This document shows, piece after piece, positions 23,850 through 34,430 of a stretch of 64,000 nucleotides of DNA. Origin of the DNA: Lentzea guizhouensis (lineage in GTDB: Bacteria > Actinomycetota > Actinomycetes > Mycobacteriales > Pseudonocardiaceae); contig NZ_CP016793.1 of assembly GCF_001701025.1 (NCBI RefSeq), positions 8,184,001-8,248,000 of the forward strand, given 5' to 3'. Below the pieces are notes generated by a model. It was not told the DNA's origin and did no database searches. It saw only the letters and a list, made by a program, of their open reading frames with translations. The translations under genes were made by a program, and so were the position numbers. Each line of letters begins with the position of its first letter. Position 1 is the first letter of the stretch.

Positions 23850-26625
23850 ACAGGCGCAGGGCCTGAGCCCAGTGCCGAGCGGCCTCGGTCCACCGCCCGC
23901 AGCGACCCTCCAGGTCGGCGAACGTGCGGTGGGCCGAGGCCTCCTCGAACCCGTCCGGTGCCTGCGCCCGCACCGCCAGCGCGGCCACCAGGTGGTCACG
24001 GGCGGCGGCCAGGTCGTCCAGCGCCAGCTCGGTCTCGGCGAGGTGGTGCAGCGCCGAGGCCTCCCGGTGCCGGTCCCCCAGCGCACGGCACACGGCGAGC
24101 GCGTCGGTCAGGTGTTCCCGCGCCACCACGGGATCGCCGAGCGCGAGCTGCGTGACGCCGAGGTGGGCCAGCGCGTCGGCCTCGAACCGGTGGTCGGTCA
24201 CCTCGCGGCTGATCCGCAGCGCGTCCCCGAAGTAGCGCAACGCCGGCGCCCGGTCGGCGAGCTGGTGGAAGGCGTTGCCCAGCGACATCAGCGTCGCCGC
24301 CTCCAACCGGGGGTTCGCCTTGGCGCGGAACGTCTCCAGCGCCGCGAACAACGGCTCGACCGCCTCCCGCGGCCGTCCCATCCGCACGCAGGTGTAGCCG
24401 AGGTTGCGCCGGGCCAGTGCCACGCCCACCTCGTCGCCCGCGGCCCGGTGCACCCGCATCGCCGCCTGGTAGGACTCCAGCGCCAGGTCGAACTCGCGCA
24501 GCTCGGAGTGCGCGTTGCCGATGTTGTTGTGCAGCCGCGCTTCGCCGCGCAGGTCGCCGGCCTCGCGCACGAGGGCGAGCGCCTGTCGTTGCACCACCAT
24601 GGCTTCGGCGATGCGCGAGGTCATCTGCAGCGCGATCCCGAGGCCGCGCAACATCTCCGCCTCCGCGCGCCGGTCGCCGAGCGCGCGGGCGGCCTCGACG
24701 GCGTGCTCGCACTGCTCGACCCGGTCCGCCCAGTTGCCGCGCGCCTCGAAGTAGCTCGTCAGCAGGTACGCCAGCTGCCAGGTCTGCTCCCGCAGCCCCG
24801 ACTTCGCCGCCAGCCGGATCACGTGCAGCAGGGTGTCTCGTTCTGCGTCGAGGTGGGCGAGCACCTCGACGCGGTCCGCCGTGAACGGCAGGTCGTCGCA
24901 CCGCGGCCGGGTCACCAGGTCGTGACGCGGGTTCAGCACGTCGTTGGCCGCGTGCACGACGGTGAGGTACCGGTCGAGCAGACGCTGCACGCCGTCCCCC
25001 AGGTCACCGCTCTGCCTGGCGAACAGCCGGATCAGGTCGTGCAGCGCGTACCGGCCGTTGCCGACCTCGCTGACGAGGTGTGACGCGACGAGCTCGTCGA
25101 GGCCGGGCCCGAGCGCGTCGGCGAGGTCGGCCGGGAAGCTCGCGCCGGGGTGTTCGCCCAGCACGCGGAACAGCCACGCCGCCTGCGGGCTCAACGTGCG
25201 GTGCGCGCTGGCGAAGACCGTGCGGACCGTGCGGTCGTCCCCGTCGACCGCGAGCACGTCCAGCGGGTCGTTGCGGGTCAGCTCCCGCACCAGGTCCGCG
25301 ATCCGCCCAGGCCGCACCGCGAGCCGCGCAGCCGCGATCCGCAGCGCGAGCGGCAGCAGTCCGCAGTGGACGGCCAGGGCCGCGGTCGCGCCGGACTCCG
25401 CGTGCACCCTCGGCGCGCCGAGGATGCCGGCGAGCAGGTCGTGCGCCTCGGGTTCGGTCAGCAGGCCGAGGCGCACGGTGTGCACGGCGTGGTGCGTGCC
25501 GAGCGCGGAGAGGGTGTCGCGGCTGGTGACCAGCAGCAGGTTGCCCTGGTCGCCGGGCACGAGCGGCAGCACGTCCCGCGCGCGGCGGACGTCGTCGAGG
25601 ACGATCAGCAGTCGTTTGCCGTGTGTCAGGGTCCGGTACAACGCGGCCGGATCGGCGGGCGTCCGGTCCGCCGGGACGCCGAGGGCGTGCAGCACCTCGG
25701 TCAGCGCCTGGGCGGGCGTGAGCCGTTGCAGGTCCAGGAACACCTGCCCGTCGGGGAAGCGGTCGGCCACGCGGTGGGCCCACTCGACCGCGAACGTGGT
25801 CTTGCCGACGCCGGCGACACCGGAGACCACGACGATCGGCGGCAGTCCGGCGAGTGCGGCGAGCTCGGTGGCACGGCCGGTGAAGTGCCCGGCACGGGCG
25901 GGCAGCTGAGCGGGCCTGGTGGTGTGCGACCTGGGCGTCGTGCTCTGCAGGGCGGGATCGCGGCGCAGCACGGCGGTGTGCAGGGCGCTCAGCTCGGGGC
26001 CGGGATCGGCTCCGAGCTCGTCGGCGAGCCGGGATCTGAGGCGCTGGAACGCTTCGAGCGCGTCCGCGTGCCTCCCGTCGAGGTGCAGCGCCCGCATCAG
26101 CAGACCGGTGAGCCGTTCCCTGGTCGGGTGGCTCACCACCAGCCGCTCCAGCTCACCGATGGCGTCCTGCCGGTCGAGCCGCTGCGCCCAGTACGCCTCC
26201 AGCGCGACGATCCGCTGTTCGCGCAACCGGCCGATCTCCGCGCGGCCCCACCCGAACAGCTCGGTGCCGCCCAGCGGTTCTCCCCGCCACAGCGTGAGGT
26301 CCCTGGTCCGTTCGAACCGCTCGGCGTCCACGGAGGCGTCCAGCTGGTAGCCGCCGGGCTTGGTCACGAGCGCGCCGGGCATCCCGCAGTCCGCCAACGC
26401 CTGCCGCACCCGTGCGACGTAGCTGTGCAACGACCGCACGGCCGTGCGCGGCGGGTCGTCACCCCACAGCACGTCCACCAGGCGGTCGACGGGAACCGGT
26501 GTGCCGGCCCGCAGGGCGAGCACCGCCACGACACTGCGCTGGCGGACACCGGTCAGCCCGGCCCTGCCGAGCGGGCCGCACACCTCCACGGGCCCGAGGA
26601 TCCGGACCTCGCCACGTTCCCCCAC
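23827..26625 (-). CDS. SARP/AfsR-like regulator with NB-ARC ATPase and TPR repeats
   Basis: Large regulator of about 932 residues. The N-terminal OmpR-like winged helix (residues about 5-80, starting VRILGPVEV) is followed by a bacterial transcriptional activation domain (about 90-235). An NB-ARC-type ATPase comes next, with Walker A GVAGVGKTTF and Walker B RLLIVLDDV. TPR repeats fill the last 350 residues. This is the AfsR/SARP architecture of Streptomyces-type activators of secondary metabolism or exoenzyme genes. The frame is open further upstream to 27117, but the GTG at 26625 is the best start, since the winged helix begins right there. It faces a Cip1-like gene divergently. Its target is unknown. 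Confidence 0.82.
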   Translation of the reverse strand: MGERGEVRILGPVEVCGPLGRAGLTGVRQRSVVAVLALRAGTPVPVDRLVDVLWGDDPPRTAVRSLHSYVARVRQALADCGMPGALVTKPGGYQLDASVDAERFERTRDLTLWRGEPLGGTELFGWGRAEIGRLREQRIVALEAYWAQRLDRQDAIGELERLVVSHPTRERLTGLLMRALHLDGRHADALEAFQRLRSRLADELGADPGPELSALHTAVLRRDPALQSTTPRSHTTRPAQLPARAGHFTGRATELAALAGLPPIVVVSGVAGVGKTTFAVEWAHRVADRFPDGQVFLDLQRLTPAQALTEVLHALGVPADRTPADPAALYRTLTHGKRLLIVLDDVRRARDVLPLVPGDQGNLLLVTSRDTLSALGTHHAVHTVRLGLLTEPEAHDLLAGILGAPRVHAESGATAALAVHCGLLPLALRIAAARLAVRPGRIADLVRELTRNDPLDVLAVDGDDRTVRTVFASAHRTLSPQAAWLFRVLGEHPGASFPADLADALGPGLDELVASHLVSEVGNGRYALHDLIRLFARQSGDLGDGVQRLLDRYLTVVHAANDVLNPRHDLVTRPRCDDLPFTADRVEVLAHLDAERDTLLHVIRLAAKSGLREQTWQLAYLLTSYFEARGNWADRVEQCEHAVEAARALGDRRAEAEMLRGLGIALQMTSRIAEAMVVQRQALALVREAGDLRGEARLHNNIGNAHSELREFDLALESYQAAMRVHRAAGDEVGVALARRNLGYTCVRMGRPREAVEPLFAALETFRAKANPRLEAATLMSLGNAFHQLADRAPALRYFGDALRISREVTDHRFEADALAHLGVTQLALGDPVVAREHLTDALAVCRALGDRHREASALHHLAETELALDDLAAARDHLVAALAVRAQAPDGFEEASAHRTFADLEGRCGRWTEAARHWAQALRLFTSCRRS

Positions 26626-26827
26626 CTGCGCACGGTAGCTGTCGGAACACCCCTCGCGGCAGCGCTGAACCGGGCACACCGCCCGCGCCCGCGAAACTGC
26701 CGGTTGCGTTTCCCAATGGGTCCGCGGCACCGCCACCGCGGCGGCGTCCGTCGAATTCGACTCGAAGATCGCACACCGGAAACCCCGTGCTGGCAACGTT
26801 TGCCGATGACCTCCTAGATTGCCGGGC

Positions 26828-27589
26828 ATGCGTCTGCGGAAAGCGGTGTCCGTGCTCGTGACCCTTCCCCTCCTGCTCGCGGGCTTGCCGTCCGCCACCG
26901 CGCACACCCGCTCGTGCGCGCGGCCGGACCTGTTGTTCTGCGAGGACTTCCAGTCCGTCCCGCTGGGTGGCGCGACCAGCCTGCGGTGGGGCGTCGACAC
27001 CCGGCACGGCACGCTCACCGTGGAGAAGGCGGCCCGCGGCCAGCGGGTGCTGCACGTGCACACCGAGGCCAACGGCCGCGCGTTCCTGCGCGTCGACGAC
27101 TTCTCCGCGCCGGGCAACAGCTTCTACGGGCGGATCCGGCTGAAGGTGGACACCTTCCCGAAGAAGCCGGACTGGGCGCACTACACCCTCGTCGAGGCCA
27201 CCGGTCAGGGCAGCGCGGAGATCGTGCGACCGCTCGGCGGCCAGTACGTGCCCACCACCGGCCGTGCGCTGTGGGGCGTCGGCGCCGACGGCGGACCGAC
27301 CGGCGACTGGACGAACTGGCGGGAGTCCGCTCCCTCGCGCGAGGACGTGTGGCAGTGCGTCGAGTGGCGGATGGACGCCTCCGACAACCGCGTGGAGCTG
27401 TGGTTCGACGGCGTGCCGCAACCCGATCTGACCGTCTCGACCCGCTCGCACGGCGGCAACCCGGTGGACTTCGTGTTCCCGGCCTTCGACACGGTGAAGA
27501 TCGGGTGGCAGCTCTACCAGCCCAACGACGGCGCCTACGACCTGTGGGTCGACGACATCGCACTCGGGACGCGCCGGGTGGGCTGCTGA
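26828..27589 (+). CDS. Secreted Cip1-like protein
   Basis: Secreted protein of about 253 residues with a Sec signal peptide ending near TAHTRS. The mature domain has the pattern of Cip1, a fungal and actinobacterial beta-jelly-roll protein co-expressed with cellulases and structurally related to polysaccharide lyases. Supporting blocks are LLFCEDFQS, GNSFYGRIRLKV, YTLVEATG and VWQCVEWRMDASDNRVELWF. The ATG at 26828 is preferred over a TTG nine bases upstream. It directly precedes the CebR-box-controlled GH9 cellulase gene, which fits a cellulose-related role. The family call is by motif resemblance; catalytic activity is not claimed. Confidence 0.65.
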   Translation: MRLRKAVSVLVTLPLLLAGLPSATAHTRSCARPDLLFCEDFQSVPLGGATSLRWGVDTRHGTLTVEKAARGQRVLHVHTEANGRAFLRVDDFSAPGNSFYGRIRLKVDTFPKKPDWAHYTLVEATGQGSAEIVRPLGGQYVPTTGRALWGVGADGGPTGDWTNWRESAPSREDVWQCVEWRMDASDNRVELWFDGVPQPDLTVSTRSHGGNPVDFVFPAFDTVKIGWQLYQPNDGAYDLWVDDIALGTRRVGC

Positions 27590-27663
27590 CGCAGCGCCTG
27601 CTACGGCACACGGAGCAGGGGCGGCCGACCGGGTGACGCCCGCGGGTCAGGGCTGAACGGGGC

Positions 27664-27711
27664 TTGCCGATGACGACAGAACCACCCTACGGTCACCTGG
27701 GAGCGCTCCCA
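27664..27711 (+). promoter_or_regulatory. Promoter and perfect CebR box of the GH9 cellulase
   Basis: TTGCCG (27664-27669) and TACGGT (27688-27693), spaced 18 bases, form a plausible promoter. The perfect CebR box TGGGAGCGCTCCCA lies immediately downstream at 27698-27711, covering the expected start of transcription, as at the cellobiose operon. The flanks match too: CACCTGGGAGCGCTCCCAGA occurs at both sites except for position-specific edge bases. Confidence 0.8.
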
Positions 27712-27746
27712 GAACGCCCGTCGACGAGGACGGAGAACCTCGGAAC

Positions 27747-30320
27747 ATGAGATCGCAACCCCCACGCCTGCTCGCCGCGAGCTTGCTCGTGGCGCTCGTG
27801 GCGGCACCTCTCGCCATCCCGGCATCCGCCGCGGAGTACGAGCGCCTGCTCAACGGCACGTTCGACAGCGGCTCCGCCGATCCCTGGTGGGCCAGCGCCG
27901 GCGTGACGAACCGGGTGACCGGCGGCGAGCTGTGCGCGTCCGTCACCGGCGGCACGACTAACCCCTGGGACGCGCTGGTCGGCCAGAACGGCGTGCCGTT
28001 CGAGACCGACCAGTCCTACACGCTGTCGTTCGACGCGCGCGCCACCACGGCGCAGACGGTCGCCGCCGCGGCCGGCGAGAGCGTGAGCCCGTACCGCGGC
28101 ATCGCGCGCCAGGAGTTCGCCCTGACGCCGGAGAAGCAGCGGTTCACCTTCACGTTCACGTCCACTCTGGACTTCCCGGACGCCGGCAACGGCCAGGTCG
28201 CCTTCCAGCTCGGCGGTCAGGCCGCCGACAACACGATCTGCGTCGACAACGTCTCCCTGGTCGGCGGGGTGAAGCCGCCCGGTGGCGTCAACCCCAACCC
28301 CACCAGGAAGGTCCAGGTCGACCAGGTCGGCTACGTGCCGGGCCTGCCCAAGCGCGCCACCCTCGTGTCCACCGCCACGACGCCACAACCGTGGACGCTC
28401 AAGAACTCCGCGGGCGCGGTGGTGGCTTCCGGGCAGAGCACGCCCAAGGGCGCGGACGTCACGTCCGGCGACTCGGTGCACCTGATCGACTTCTCGTCGT
28501 TCGACACGGCGGGCACCGGCTACACGTTGTCGGTGGGTGAGGACACCAGCTTCCCGTTCGACATCTCGGCCGACGCGATCAAGCGGCTGCGCTACGACTC
28601 GCTCGCGTTCTTCTACCACCAGCGCAGCGGAACGCCCATCGAGGCGCAGTACGTGGGCGAGGAGTACTCGCGCCCGGCCGGCCACGTGAACGTCGCACCG
28701 AACCAGGGCGACAACAACGTGCCGTGCCGCGCGGACCTCGCCTGCGGCTACACCCTGGACGTGCGCGGCGGCTGGTACGACGCGGGTGACCACGGCAAGT
28801 ACGTCGTCAACGGCGGCATCTCGGCGTGGCAGCTGCTCAACGCCTACGAGCGCGCCTCCCGCATCGGCGACGCCACCGCGTACCGCGACGGCTCGCTGGC
28901 CATCCCGGAGAAGTCCAACGGCGTGCCGGACCTGCTCGACGAGGCGCGCTGGGAGGTCGACTTCCTGCTGAAGATGCAGGCACCGGACGGCATGGCGCAC
29001 CACAAGATCCACGACGCCAACTGGACCGCGCTGCCCACCCGTCCCGAGCTCGACGACCAGCCGCGCCGGCTGTCCGCGACGAGCACGGCGGCGACGCTGA
29101 ACCTGGCCGCGGTGGCCGCGCAGGCCTCGCGGCTGTGGCGGGGAGTCGACGCGACCTACTCCGCGACGCTGTTGAGCGCGGCCCGCAAGGCGTACACGGC
29201 GGCGAAGGCGAACCCGGCGAAGCTCGCCGACCCCAACGACGGCACCGGCGGCGGCGCCTACAGCGACGACACCGTGACCGACGAGTTCTACTGGGCCGCT
29301 TCGGAGCTGTACGCGACGACGGGTGAGGCGGCCTTCCGCACCGACGTCGCCGGTTCGCCGCACTACAAGGCCGCGAGCCTGAACCGCGGCGGTTTCCACT
29401 GGGGCGGCACCGCACCGCTGGGTGACATCACGCTCGCGCTGGTTCCCACGGGCCTGCCCGCTGCGGACGTCACGGCCATCAAGTCGGCGTTCGCCACAGT
29501 GGCGGACCAGCACCTGACCGCGATGGCGGGCATGGGTTACGCCACCCCGTACGACAACAGCACCGCCGGGTACGTGTGGGGCTCGAACTCCACGGTCCTG
29601 AACAACGCGACGGTGCTCGCCCTCGCGCACGACTTCACCGGCGCCGCGAAGTACCGCGACGGCGTGTTCGAGGCACTGCACTACCTCCTCGGCCGCAACC
29701 CGCTGAGCACCTCCTACGTCGCGGGCTACGGCGAGCAGGCGATGGTCAACGCGCACCACCGGTTCTGGGCCCACCAGAACGACCCGACCCTCCCGATCGC
29801 TCCGCCCGGCTCGCTGTCCGGCGGCCCGAACAGCGCCCTGCAGGACCCGGTGGCCCAGCGCCTGCTCGCCGGCTGCCCGCAGCAGAAGTGCTGGGTCGAC
29901 GACATCGGCGCCTACTCGGTGAACGAGGTCGCGATCAACTGGAACTCCGCCCTCGCCTGGGTCTCCGGCTGGGCGGCGGAGAAGTCCGGCCAGCCGCCGA
30001 CGCCGGTGGCCGACTGCGAGGTCACCTACACCGCCAACAAGTGGCAGGGCGGCCTGTCGGCCCACGTGGCGCTGAAGAACACCGGCACCACCGCGTGGAC
30101 GTCGTGGAAGCTCGGGTTCACGTTCCCCGGCACCCAGAAGGTCAGCAGCGGGTGGTCGGCCAACTGGAGCCAGTCCGGCGCGGACGTCACCGCGACGAAC
30201 ATGTCGTGGAACGGCAAGGTCGAGGCGGGCAAGTCCGTCTACATCGGGTTCAACGCCTCCGGTGGCGGGGCTGACCCGGCCGCGTTCACGATCAACGGGA
30301 AGAGCTGCAAGACGAGCTGA
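27747..30320 (+). CDS. GH9 endoglucanase, CBM4-Ig-GH9-CBM2
   Basis: Secreted cellulase of 857 residues. After the signal peptide (cut near ASAAEY) there is a CBM4-like beta-sandwich (about 30-175), then a CelD-type Ig domain (from about 186, VQVDQVGYVPG), the GH9 catalytic domain (about 280-745) and a C-terminal CBM2 (from about 755, DCEVTYTANKWQGG). The catalytic aspartates are in DVRGGWYDAGDHGKY (about 337-351), and the proton-donor glutamate in NEVAINWNSALAW (about 725). It cleaves beta-1,4-glucan, possibly processively. It is the only CBM2 enzyme here without a poly-Thr linker. The perfect CebR box upstream places it in the cellobiose regulon. Confidence 0.93.
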   Translation: MRSQPPRLLAASLLVALVAAPLAIPASAAEYERLLNGTFDSGSADPWWASAGVTNRVTGGELCASVTGGTTNPWDALVGQNGVPFETDQSYTLSFDARATTAQTVAAAAGESVSPYRGIARQEFALTPEKQRFTFTFTSTLDFPDAGNGQVAFQLGGQAADNTICVDNVSLVGGVKPPGGVNPNPTRKVQVDQVGYVPGLPKRATLVSTATTPQPWTLKNSAGAVVASGQSTPKGADVTSGDSVHLIDFSSFDTAGTGYTLSVGEDTSFPFDISADAIKRLRYDSLAFFYHQRSGTPIEAQYVGEEYSRPAGHVNVAPNQGDNNVPCRADLACGYTLDVRGGWYDAGDHGKYVVNGGISAWQLLNAYERASRIGDATAYRDGSLAIPEKSNGVPDLLDEARWEVDFLLKMQAPDGMAHHKIHDANWTALPTRPELDDQPRRLSATSTAATLNLAAVAAQASRLWRGVDATYSATLLSAARKAYTAAKANPAKLADPNDGTGGGAYSDDTVTDEFYWAASELYATTGEAAFRTDVAGSPHYKAASLNRGGFHWGGTAPLGDITLALVPTGLPAADVTAIKSAFATVADQHLTAMAGMGYATPYDNSTAGYVWGSNSTVLNNATVLALAHDFTGAAKYRDGVFEALHYLLGRNPLSTSYVAGYGEQAMVNAHHRFWAHQNDPTLPIAPPGSLSGGPNSALQDPVAQRLLAGCPQQKCWVDDIGAYSVNEVAINWNSALAWVSGWAAEKSGQPPTPVADCEVTYTANKWQGGLSAHVALKNTGTTAWTSWKLGFTFPGTQKVSSGWSANWSQSGADVTATNMSWNGKVEAGKSVYIGFNASGGGADPAAFTINGKSCKTS

Positions 30321-30344
30321 TCCCGGGCAGGACCGGTAGGACGA

Positions 30345-30382
30345 AGCGCGCCTGCTGCCGCGACCGCGGCGGTGGGCGCGCT
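30345..30382 (+). terminator. Terminator of the GH9 gene
   Basis: Nested hairpin: outer arms AGCGCGCC (30345-30352) and GGCGCGCT (30375-30382), inner arms GCCGC/GCGGC, followed by TTT. It begins 25 bases after the GH9 stop. Confidence 0.65.
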
Positions 30383-30451
30383 TTCGCGTTCGCCGGGACG
30401 GACCACCGCTCCCCGCCGCGGCCGCCAATCGAGATACCCGGACAACCGTCC

Positions 30452-30521
30452 TGTGAGCGTTAACAGCCACTACCTGCGGTTATCAACCTGTCACTTGACT
30501 GGTCCATTGTTAGCGATAACA
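30452..30521 (+). promoter_or_regulatory. Promoter with two LacI-type operators for the sugar importer operon
   Basis: Two 14-bp palindrome-like sites, TGTGAGCGTTAACA (30452-30465) and TGTTAGCGATAACA (30508-30521), lie 56 bases apart. A TTGACT -35 element (30495-30500) stands just before the second site, which would cover the spacer and -10. This is strong placement for repression. The same motif recurs at 45099, 45165, 51436, 51578 and 62879. Confidence 0.75.
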
Positions 30522-30569
30522 CTCCCCGCCTACAGCACTGTTGCCTGTCGGTGACATCGAGGAGAACCA

Positions 30570-31655
30570 ATGAGGCTTGTCCGGATCGCGGTCACCACCG
30601 CACTCGCCGTCTCCCTCGCGGCGTGCGGTTCCACGGAGAAGACAGTCGATCAGCAGACCGGCTCGGGGGAAGGCGCACTCGTCGGCATCACGATGCCCAC
30701 CCGATCGTCGGAGCGGTGGGTCCGCGACGGCGACAGCCTCAAGAAGTCCCTGGAGGCCAAGGGGTACAAGGTCGACCTGCAGTACGCGGAGGACAGCATT
30801 CCCACGCAGGCCAACCAGATCGAGAACCAGATCACCCAGAAAGCCAAGCTGCTGATCATCGCGTCGATCGACGGCAAGTCGCTCAGCTCGCAGCTGCAGC
30901 AGGCCGCCGACGCGAAGATCCCGGTGATCTCCTACGACCGGCTCCTGCTCAACACCCCGAACGTCGACTACTACGCGACGTTCGACAACTACAAGGTCGG
31001 TGTGCAGCAGGCGAACTCACTGCTGGCCGGGCTGAAGACCAAGGGCGAGGGGCCGTTCAACATCGAGCTGTTCGCCGGGTCGTCCGACGACAACAACGCG
31101 ACGTTCTTCTTCAACGGCGCGATGTCCGTCCTCCAGCCGTTGATCGACCAGGGCAAGCTCGTCGTGAAGTCGGGCCAGAAGGACTTCAACACCGTCGCGA
31201 TCCTGCGCTGGGACCCGGCCACCGCGCAGCGGCGCATGGAGGACCTGCTCACCTCGACCTACGGCAGTGCCAAGGTCGACGGCGTCCTGTCGCCCTTCGA
31301 CGGCATCTCGATCGGCATCATCTCCGCGCTCGGGAGCAACGGCTACGGCACCGGCGGTCAGGCGCTCCCGATCGTGACCGGGCAGGACGCCCAGGTCGCC
31401 TCGGTGAAGTCGATCATCAAGGGTGAGCAGTACTCCACGATCTTCAAGGACCTGCGCCAGCTCACCGACGTCGCGGCGAAGATGGCCGACTCGCTGCTCA
31501 AGGGCGGCAAGCCGGAGGTCAACAACACCACGGACTACGACAACGGCGTCAAGGTCGTGCCGTCGTTCCTGCTCCAGCCGGTTCCGGTGGACAAGGCGAA
31601 CTACCAGAAGGAGCTCGTCGAGTCCGGCTACTACACCGCCGACCAGCTCAAGTAG
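30570..31655 (+). CDS. Monosaccharide ABC transporter binding lipoprotein (ChvE-like)
   Basis: Periplasmic-binding-protein-like lipoprotein of 361 residues with lipobox SLAAC (cysteine about residue 19). The mature fold is the ribose/xylose-binding type ([46 protein letters not shown]), closest in feel to ChvE, the multiple-monosaccharide binding protein for arabinose, xylose, galactose or glucose. It starts an operon with the matching ATPase, permease, a double GH43 enzyme and an aldose epimerase. The exact sugar is not readable; arabinose or galactose would suit the neighbouring enzymes. Confidence 0.86.
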   Translation: MRLVRIAVTTALAVSLAACGSTEKTVDQQTGSGEGALVGITMPTRSSERWVRDGDSLKKSLEAKGYKVDLQYAEDSIPTQANQIENQITQKAKLLIIASIDGKSLSSQLQQAADAKIPVISYDRLLLNTPNVDYYATFDNYKVGVQQANSLLAGLKTKGEGPFNIELFAGSSDDNNATFFFNGAMSVLQPLIDQGKLVVKSGQKDFNTVAILRWDPATAQRRMEDLLTSTYGSAKVDGVLSPFDGISIGIISALGSNGYGTGGQALPIVTGQDAQVASVKSIIKGEQYSTIFKDLRQLTDVAAKMADSLLKGGKPEVNNTTDYDNGVKVVPSFLLQPVPVDKANYQKELVESGYYTADQLK

Positions 31656-31661
31656 GTCCCG

Positions 31662-33188
31662 GTGGCCGACGAGATCCTGGTGATGCGCAGCATCACCAAG
31701 AGGTTCGCGGGTGTCACCGCGCTGCACGAGGTCTCGTTGACCGTGCGGCGCGGTGAGATCCACGCGATCTGCGGGGAGAACGGCGCGGGCAAGTCCACGC
31801 TGATGAAGGTGCTGTCCGGGGTGCACCCGCACGGCACGTACGACGGCGACATCCTCTTCGAGGGCGAGCCGTGCGCGTTCCACGGCGTGCGCGACAGCGA
31901 GCGCCGCGGCATCGTGATCATCCACCAGGAGCTGGCGCTGTGCGGGCAGCTCTCCGTCGCCGAGAACCTGTTCCTGGGCAACGAGAGGGCGCGGCGCGGG
32001 TTCATCGACTGGAACCGCACCAACCACGAGGCGCAGGTGCTGCTCGACCGGGTGGGACTGCGGGAGAACCCGACCACCAGGGTCGACGACCTCGGTGTCG
32101 GCAAGCAGCAGCTCGTCGAGATCGCCAAGGCGCTGTCCAAGGAGGTCAAGCTCCTGATCCTGGACGAGCCGACCGCCGCGCTCAACGACGACGACTCGCA
32201 GCACCTGCTCGACCTGCTCGACGGCCTGCGGGACGAGGGCATCACCTCGGTGATCATCTCCCACAAGCTGGGCGAGGTCACCAAGGTCGCCGACTCGGTC
32301 ACCGTGCTGCGCGACGGGAAGACGATCGAGACGTTGCCGGCGAAGGGCCTCAGCGAGGACCGCATCATCGCGGGCATGGTCGGGCGCGACCTCGAGCACC
32401 GGTTCCCGCCGCGCACGCCGGACATCGGCGAGGAGGTGCTGCGCATCGAGGACTGGACGGTGCACAGCCCGGCCCAGCCGGACCGCGTCGTGGTCGACAG
32501 GGCCACGCTGTCGTTGCGGCGCGGGGAGATCGTCGGCCTCGCCGGCCTGATGGGCGCCGGTCGCACGGAGCTCGCCATGAGCGTGTTCGGCCGTTCCTAC
32601 GGCGTGGGCATCTCCGGGCGCGTCGTCAAGGACGGCGAGGAGATCGACACGCGCACCGTGCGCGCCGCCATCGACCACGGGCTCGCGTACGTGAGCGAGG
32701 ACCGCAAGCGCTACGGGCTCAACCTGATCGAGAACGTGCAGCGCAACGTCTCCGCCGCCGCGCTGCACAAGCTCGCGCGCCGCGGCTGGGTCAACGAGAA
32801 CGAGGAGAACTCGGTCGCCGAGCGGTTCCGCACGTCGATGGGCATCAGGACACCGGGCGTCTCGACGCCGACCGGCACGCTGTCCGGCGGCAACCAGCAG
32901 AAGGTGGTGCTGGCGAAGTGGATGTTCACCGACCCGGACGTGCTGATCCTCGACGAGCCGACGCGCGGCATCGACGTCGGCGCCAAGTACGAGATCTACT
33001 CGATCATCAACGACCTGGCCGCGCAGGGCAGGGCGGTGCTGGTGATCTCGTCGGAGCTGCCGGAGCTGCTCGGCCTGTGCGACCGCGTGTACGCGCTGTC
33101 CGAGGGCCGGATCACCGGTGAGGTGGGCCGCGAAGAGGCCACGCAGGAACGCCTGATGCAATACATGACGCGAGGACAAGGCCAATGA
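31662..33188 (+). CDS. gguA: Monosaccharide ABC transporter ATPase (GguA/MmsA-like)
   Basis: Duplicated ATPase of 508 residues driving sugar import. The first half has Walker [10 protein letters not shown], signature [16 protein letters not shown] and Walker [11 protein letters not shown]. The second half has a degenerate Walker A region ([10 protein letters not shown]), which is usual for this family, and an intact [15 protein letters not shown] with [10 protein letters not shown]. The GTG start lies 6 bases after the binding-protein stop, and its stop overlaps the permease start (ATGA). This importer carries its own ATPase, unlike the two MalFG-type importers in the window. Confidence 0.9.
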   Translation: MADEILVMRSITKRFAGVTALHEVSLTVRRGEIHAICGENGAGKSTLMKVLSGVHPHGTYDGDILFEGEPCAFHGVRDSERRGIVIIHQELALCGQLSVAENLFLGNERARRGFIDWNRTNHEAQVLLDRVGLRENPTTRVDDLGVGKQQLVEIAKALSKEVKLLILDEPTAALNDDDSQHLLDLLDGLRDEGITSVIISHKLGEVTKVADSVTVLRDGKTIETLPAKGLSEDRIIAGMVGRDLEHRFPPRTPDIGEEVLRIEDWTVHSPAQPDRVVVDRATLSLRRGEIVGLAGLMGAGRTELAMSVFGRSYGVGISGRVVKDGEEIDTRTVRAAIDHGLAYVSEDRKRYGLNLIENVQRNVSAAALHKLARRGWVNENEENSVAERFRTSMGIRTPGVSTPTGTLSGGNQQKVVLAKWMFTDPDVLILDEPTRGIDVGAKYEIYSIINDLAAQGRAVLVISSELPELLGLCDRVYALSEGRITGEVGREEATQERLMQYMTRGQGQ

Positions 33189-34399
33189 CGACGAAGACCG
33201 CGCCGGCACCGGCCACCACGCCCCCTGCCCAGTCCCGGCGGTTCTCGATCAACCTAAGGCAGTCGGGGATCTACGTCGCGTTCGCGTTGATCGTCGTGCT
33301 GTTCACCGTGCTGACGGGCGGCGACCTGCTGCAGCCGCAGAACATCTCGAACATCATCGTGCAGAACTCCTACGTGCTGATCCTCGCGATCGGCATGATC
33401 CTGGTGATCATCGGCGGGCACATCGACCTCTCGGTCGGCTCGACGGTGGCGCTGACCGGGGCGATCTGCGCGGTGCTGACCGTCCAATGGGGACTGCCGT
33501 GGCCGCTCGCCGTGCTGCTGACGCTGCTGGCCGGCGCGCTCATCGGTGCGGCGCAGGGCTACTGGATCGCGTACTTCGGCATCCCCGCGTTCATCGTCAC
33601 CCTGGCGGGCATGCTCGTGTTCCGGGCGCTCACCATGACCACGCTGGGCAACCAGGGCATCGGTCCGTTCCCGGATGAGATCCGGGCGCTGTCCAACGGG
33701 TTCACCGGCGGGTACCTCGGCAACATCGGCCTCGGTCCGCTCGGCGGCGCCGACCTGGTGAGCCTGCTCGCCGGTCTCGCCTGCGTGGCCGGGTTCGCGT
33801 TGTCGCAGTGGCGCAAGCGGGCCGCGCGGCTCGGCTACGGCCAGACCGTCGACCCGATGCCGGTGTTCGTGCTGAAGATCGTCGGCGTGGCGGTCGTCGT
33901 GATGGCCGTCGTCGTGCAGCTCGCCCGGTTCCGCAACCTGCCGTGGGTGCTCGTGCTGCTCGCGGCGCTCACGCTCGGCTACTCGCTGATGGCCGGCAAC
34001 TCGGTGTTCGGACGGCACATCTACTCGATCGGCGGCAACCTGCAGGCCGCCACGCTGTCCGGCGTGAAGGTCAAGGCCGTCACGTTCTGGGTGTTCGTCA
34101 ACATGGGCGCGCTGGCCGCGCTCGCCGGGGTGATCTTCGCCGGGCGGCTCAACCAGGCGGGTCCGACCGCGGGCGCGTCCTTCGAGCTCGACGCCATCGC
34201 GGCGGCGTTCATCGGCGGCGCGGCGGTGCAGGGCGGCGTCGGCAAGGTGGTCGGCGCCATCACCGGCGGCCTGATCATGGGCGTGATCAACAACGGCATG
34301 TCGCTGATCGGCGCGCCCAGTGAACGCGTGATGCTCGTGAAGGGTCTCGTCCTGCTCGCGGCGGTCGCCTACGACGTCTGGACCAAGCGCCGCGCCTGA
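33185..34399 (+). CDS. gguB: Monosaccharide ABC transporter permease (GguB/MmsB-like)
   Basis: Membrane permease of 404 residues, ribose/xylose permease family, with about 10-12 hydrophobic helices after a Pro/Ala-rich cytoplasmic N-terminus. Family motifs include [19 protein letters not shown] (about residues 78-96), [19 protein letters not shown] and [11 protein letters not shown]. It overlaps the ATPase stop and ends 31 bases before the GH43 gene, so the operon continues. Confidence 0.9.
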   Translation: MTTKTAPAPATTPPAQSRRFSINLRQSGIYVAFALIVVLFTVLTGGDLLQPQNISNIIVQNSYVLILAIGMILVIIGGHIDLSVGSTVALTGAICAVLTVQWGLPWPLAVLLTLLAGALIGAAQGYWIAYFGIPAFIVTLAGMLVFRALTMTTLGNQGIGPFPDEIRALSNGFTGGYLGNIGLGPLGGADLVSLLAGLACVAGFALSQWRKRAARLGYGQTVDPMPVFVLKIVGVAVVVMAVVVQLARFRNLPWVLVLLAALTLGYSLMAGNSVFGRHIYSIGGNLQAATLSGVKVKAVTFWVFVNMGALAALAGVIFAGRLNQAGPTAGASFELDAIAAAFIGGAAVQGGVGKVVGAITGGLIMGVINNGMSLIGAPSERVMLVKGLVLLAAVAYDVWTKRRA

Positions 34400-34430
34400 A
34401 GCTCACCCTCCCGGAAGGCGAACAACAACG

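Noticed and set aside
26626..27117. N-terminal extension of the SARP regulator to 27117
   Set aside because: The extension is Arg-rich, overlaps the divergent Cip1-like gene and lies before the winged-helix start, which coincides with GTG 26625.
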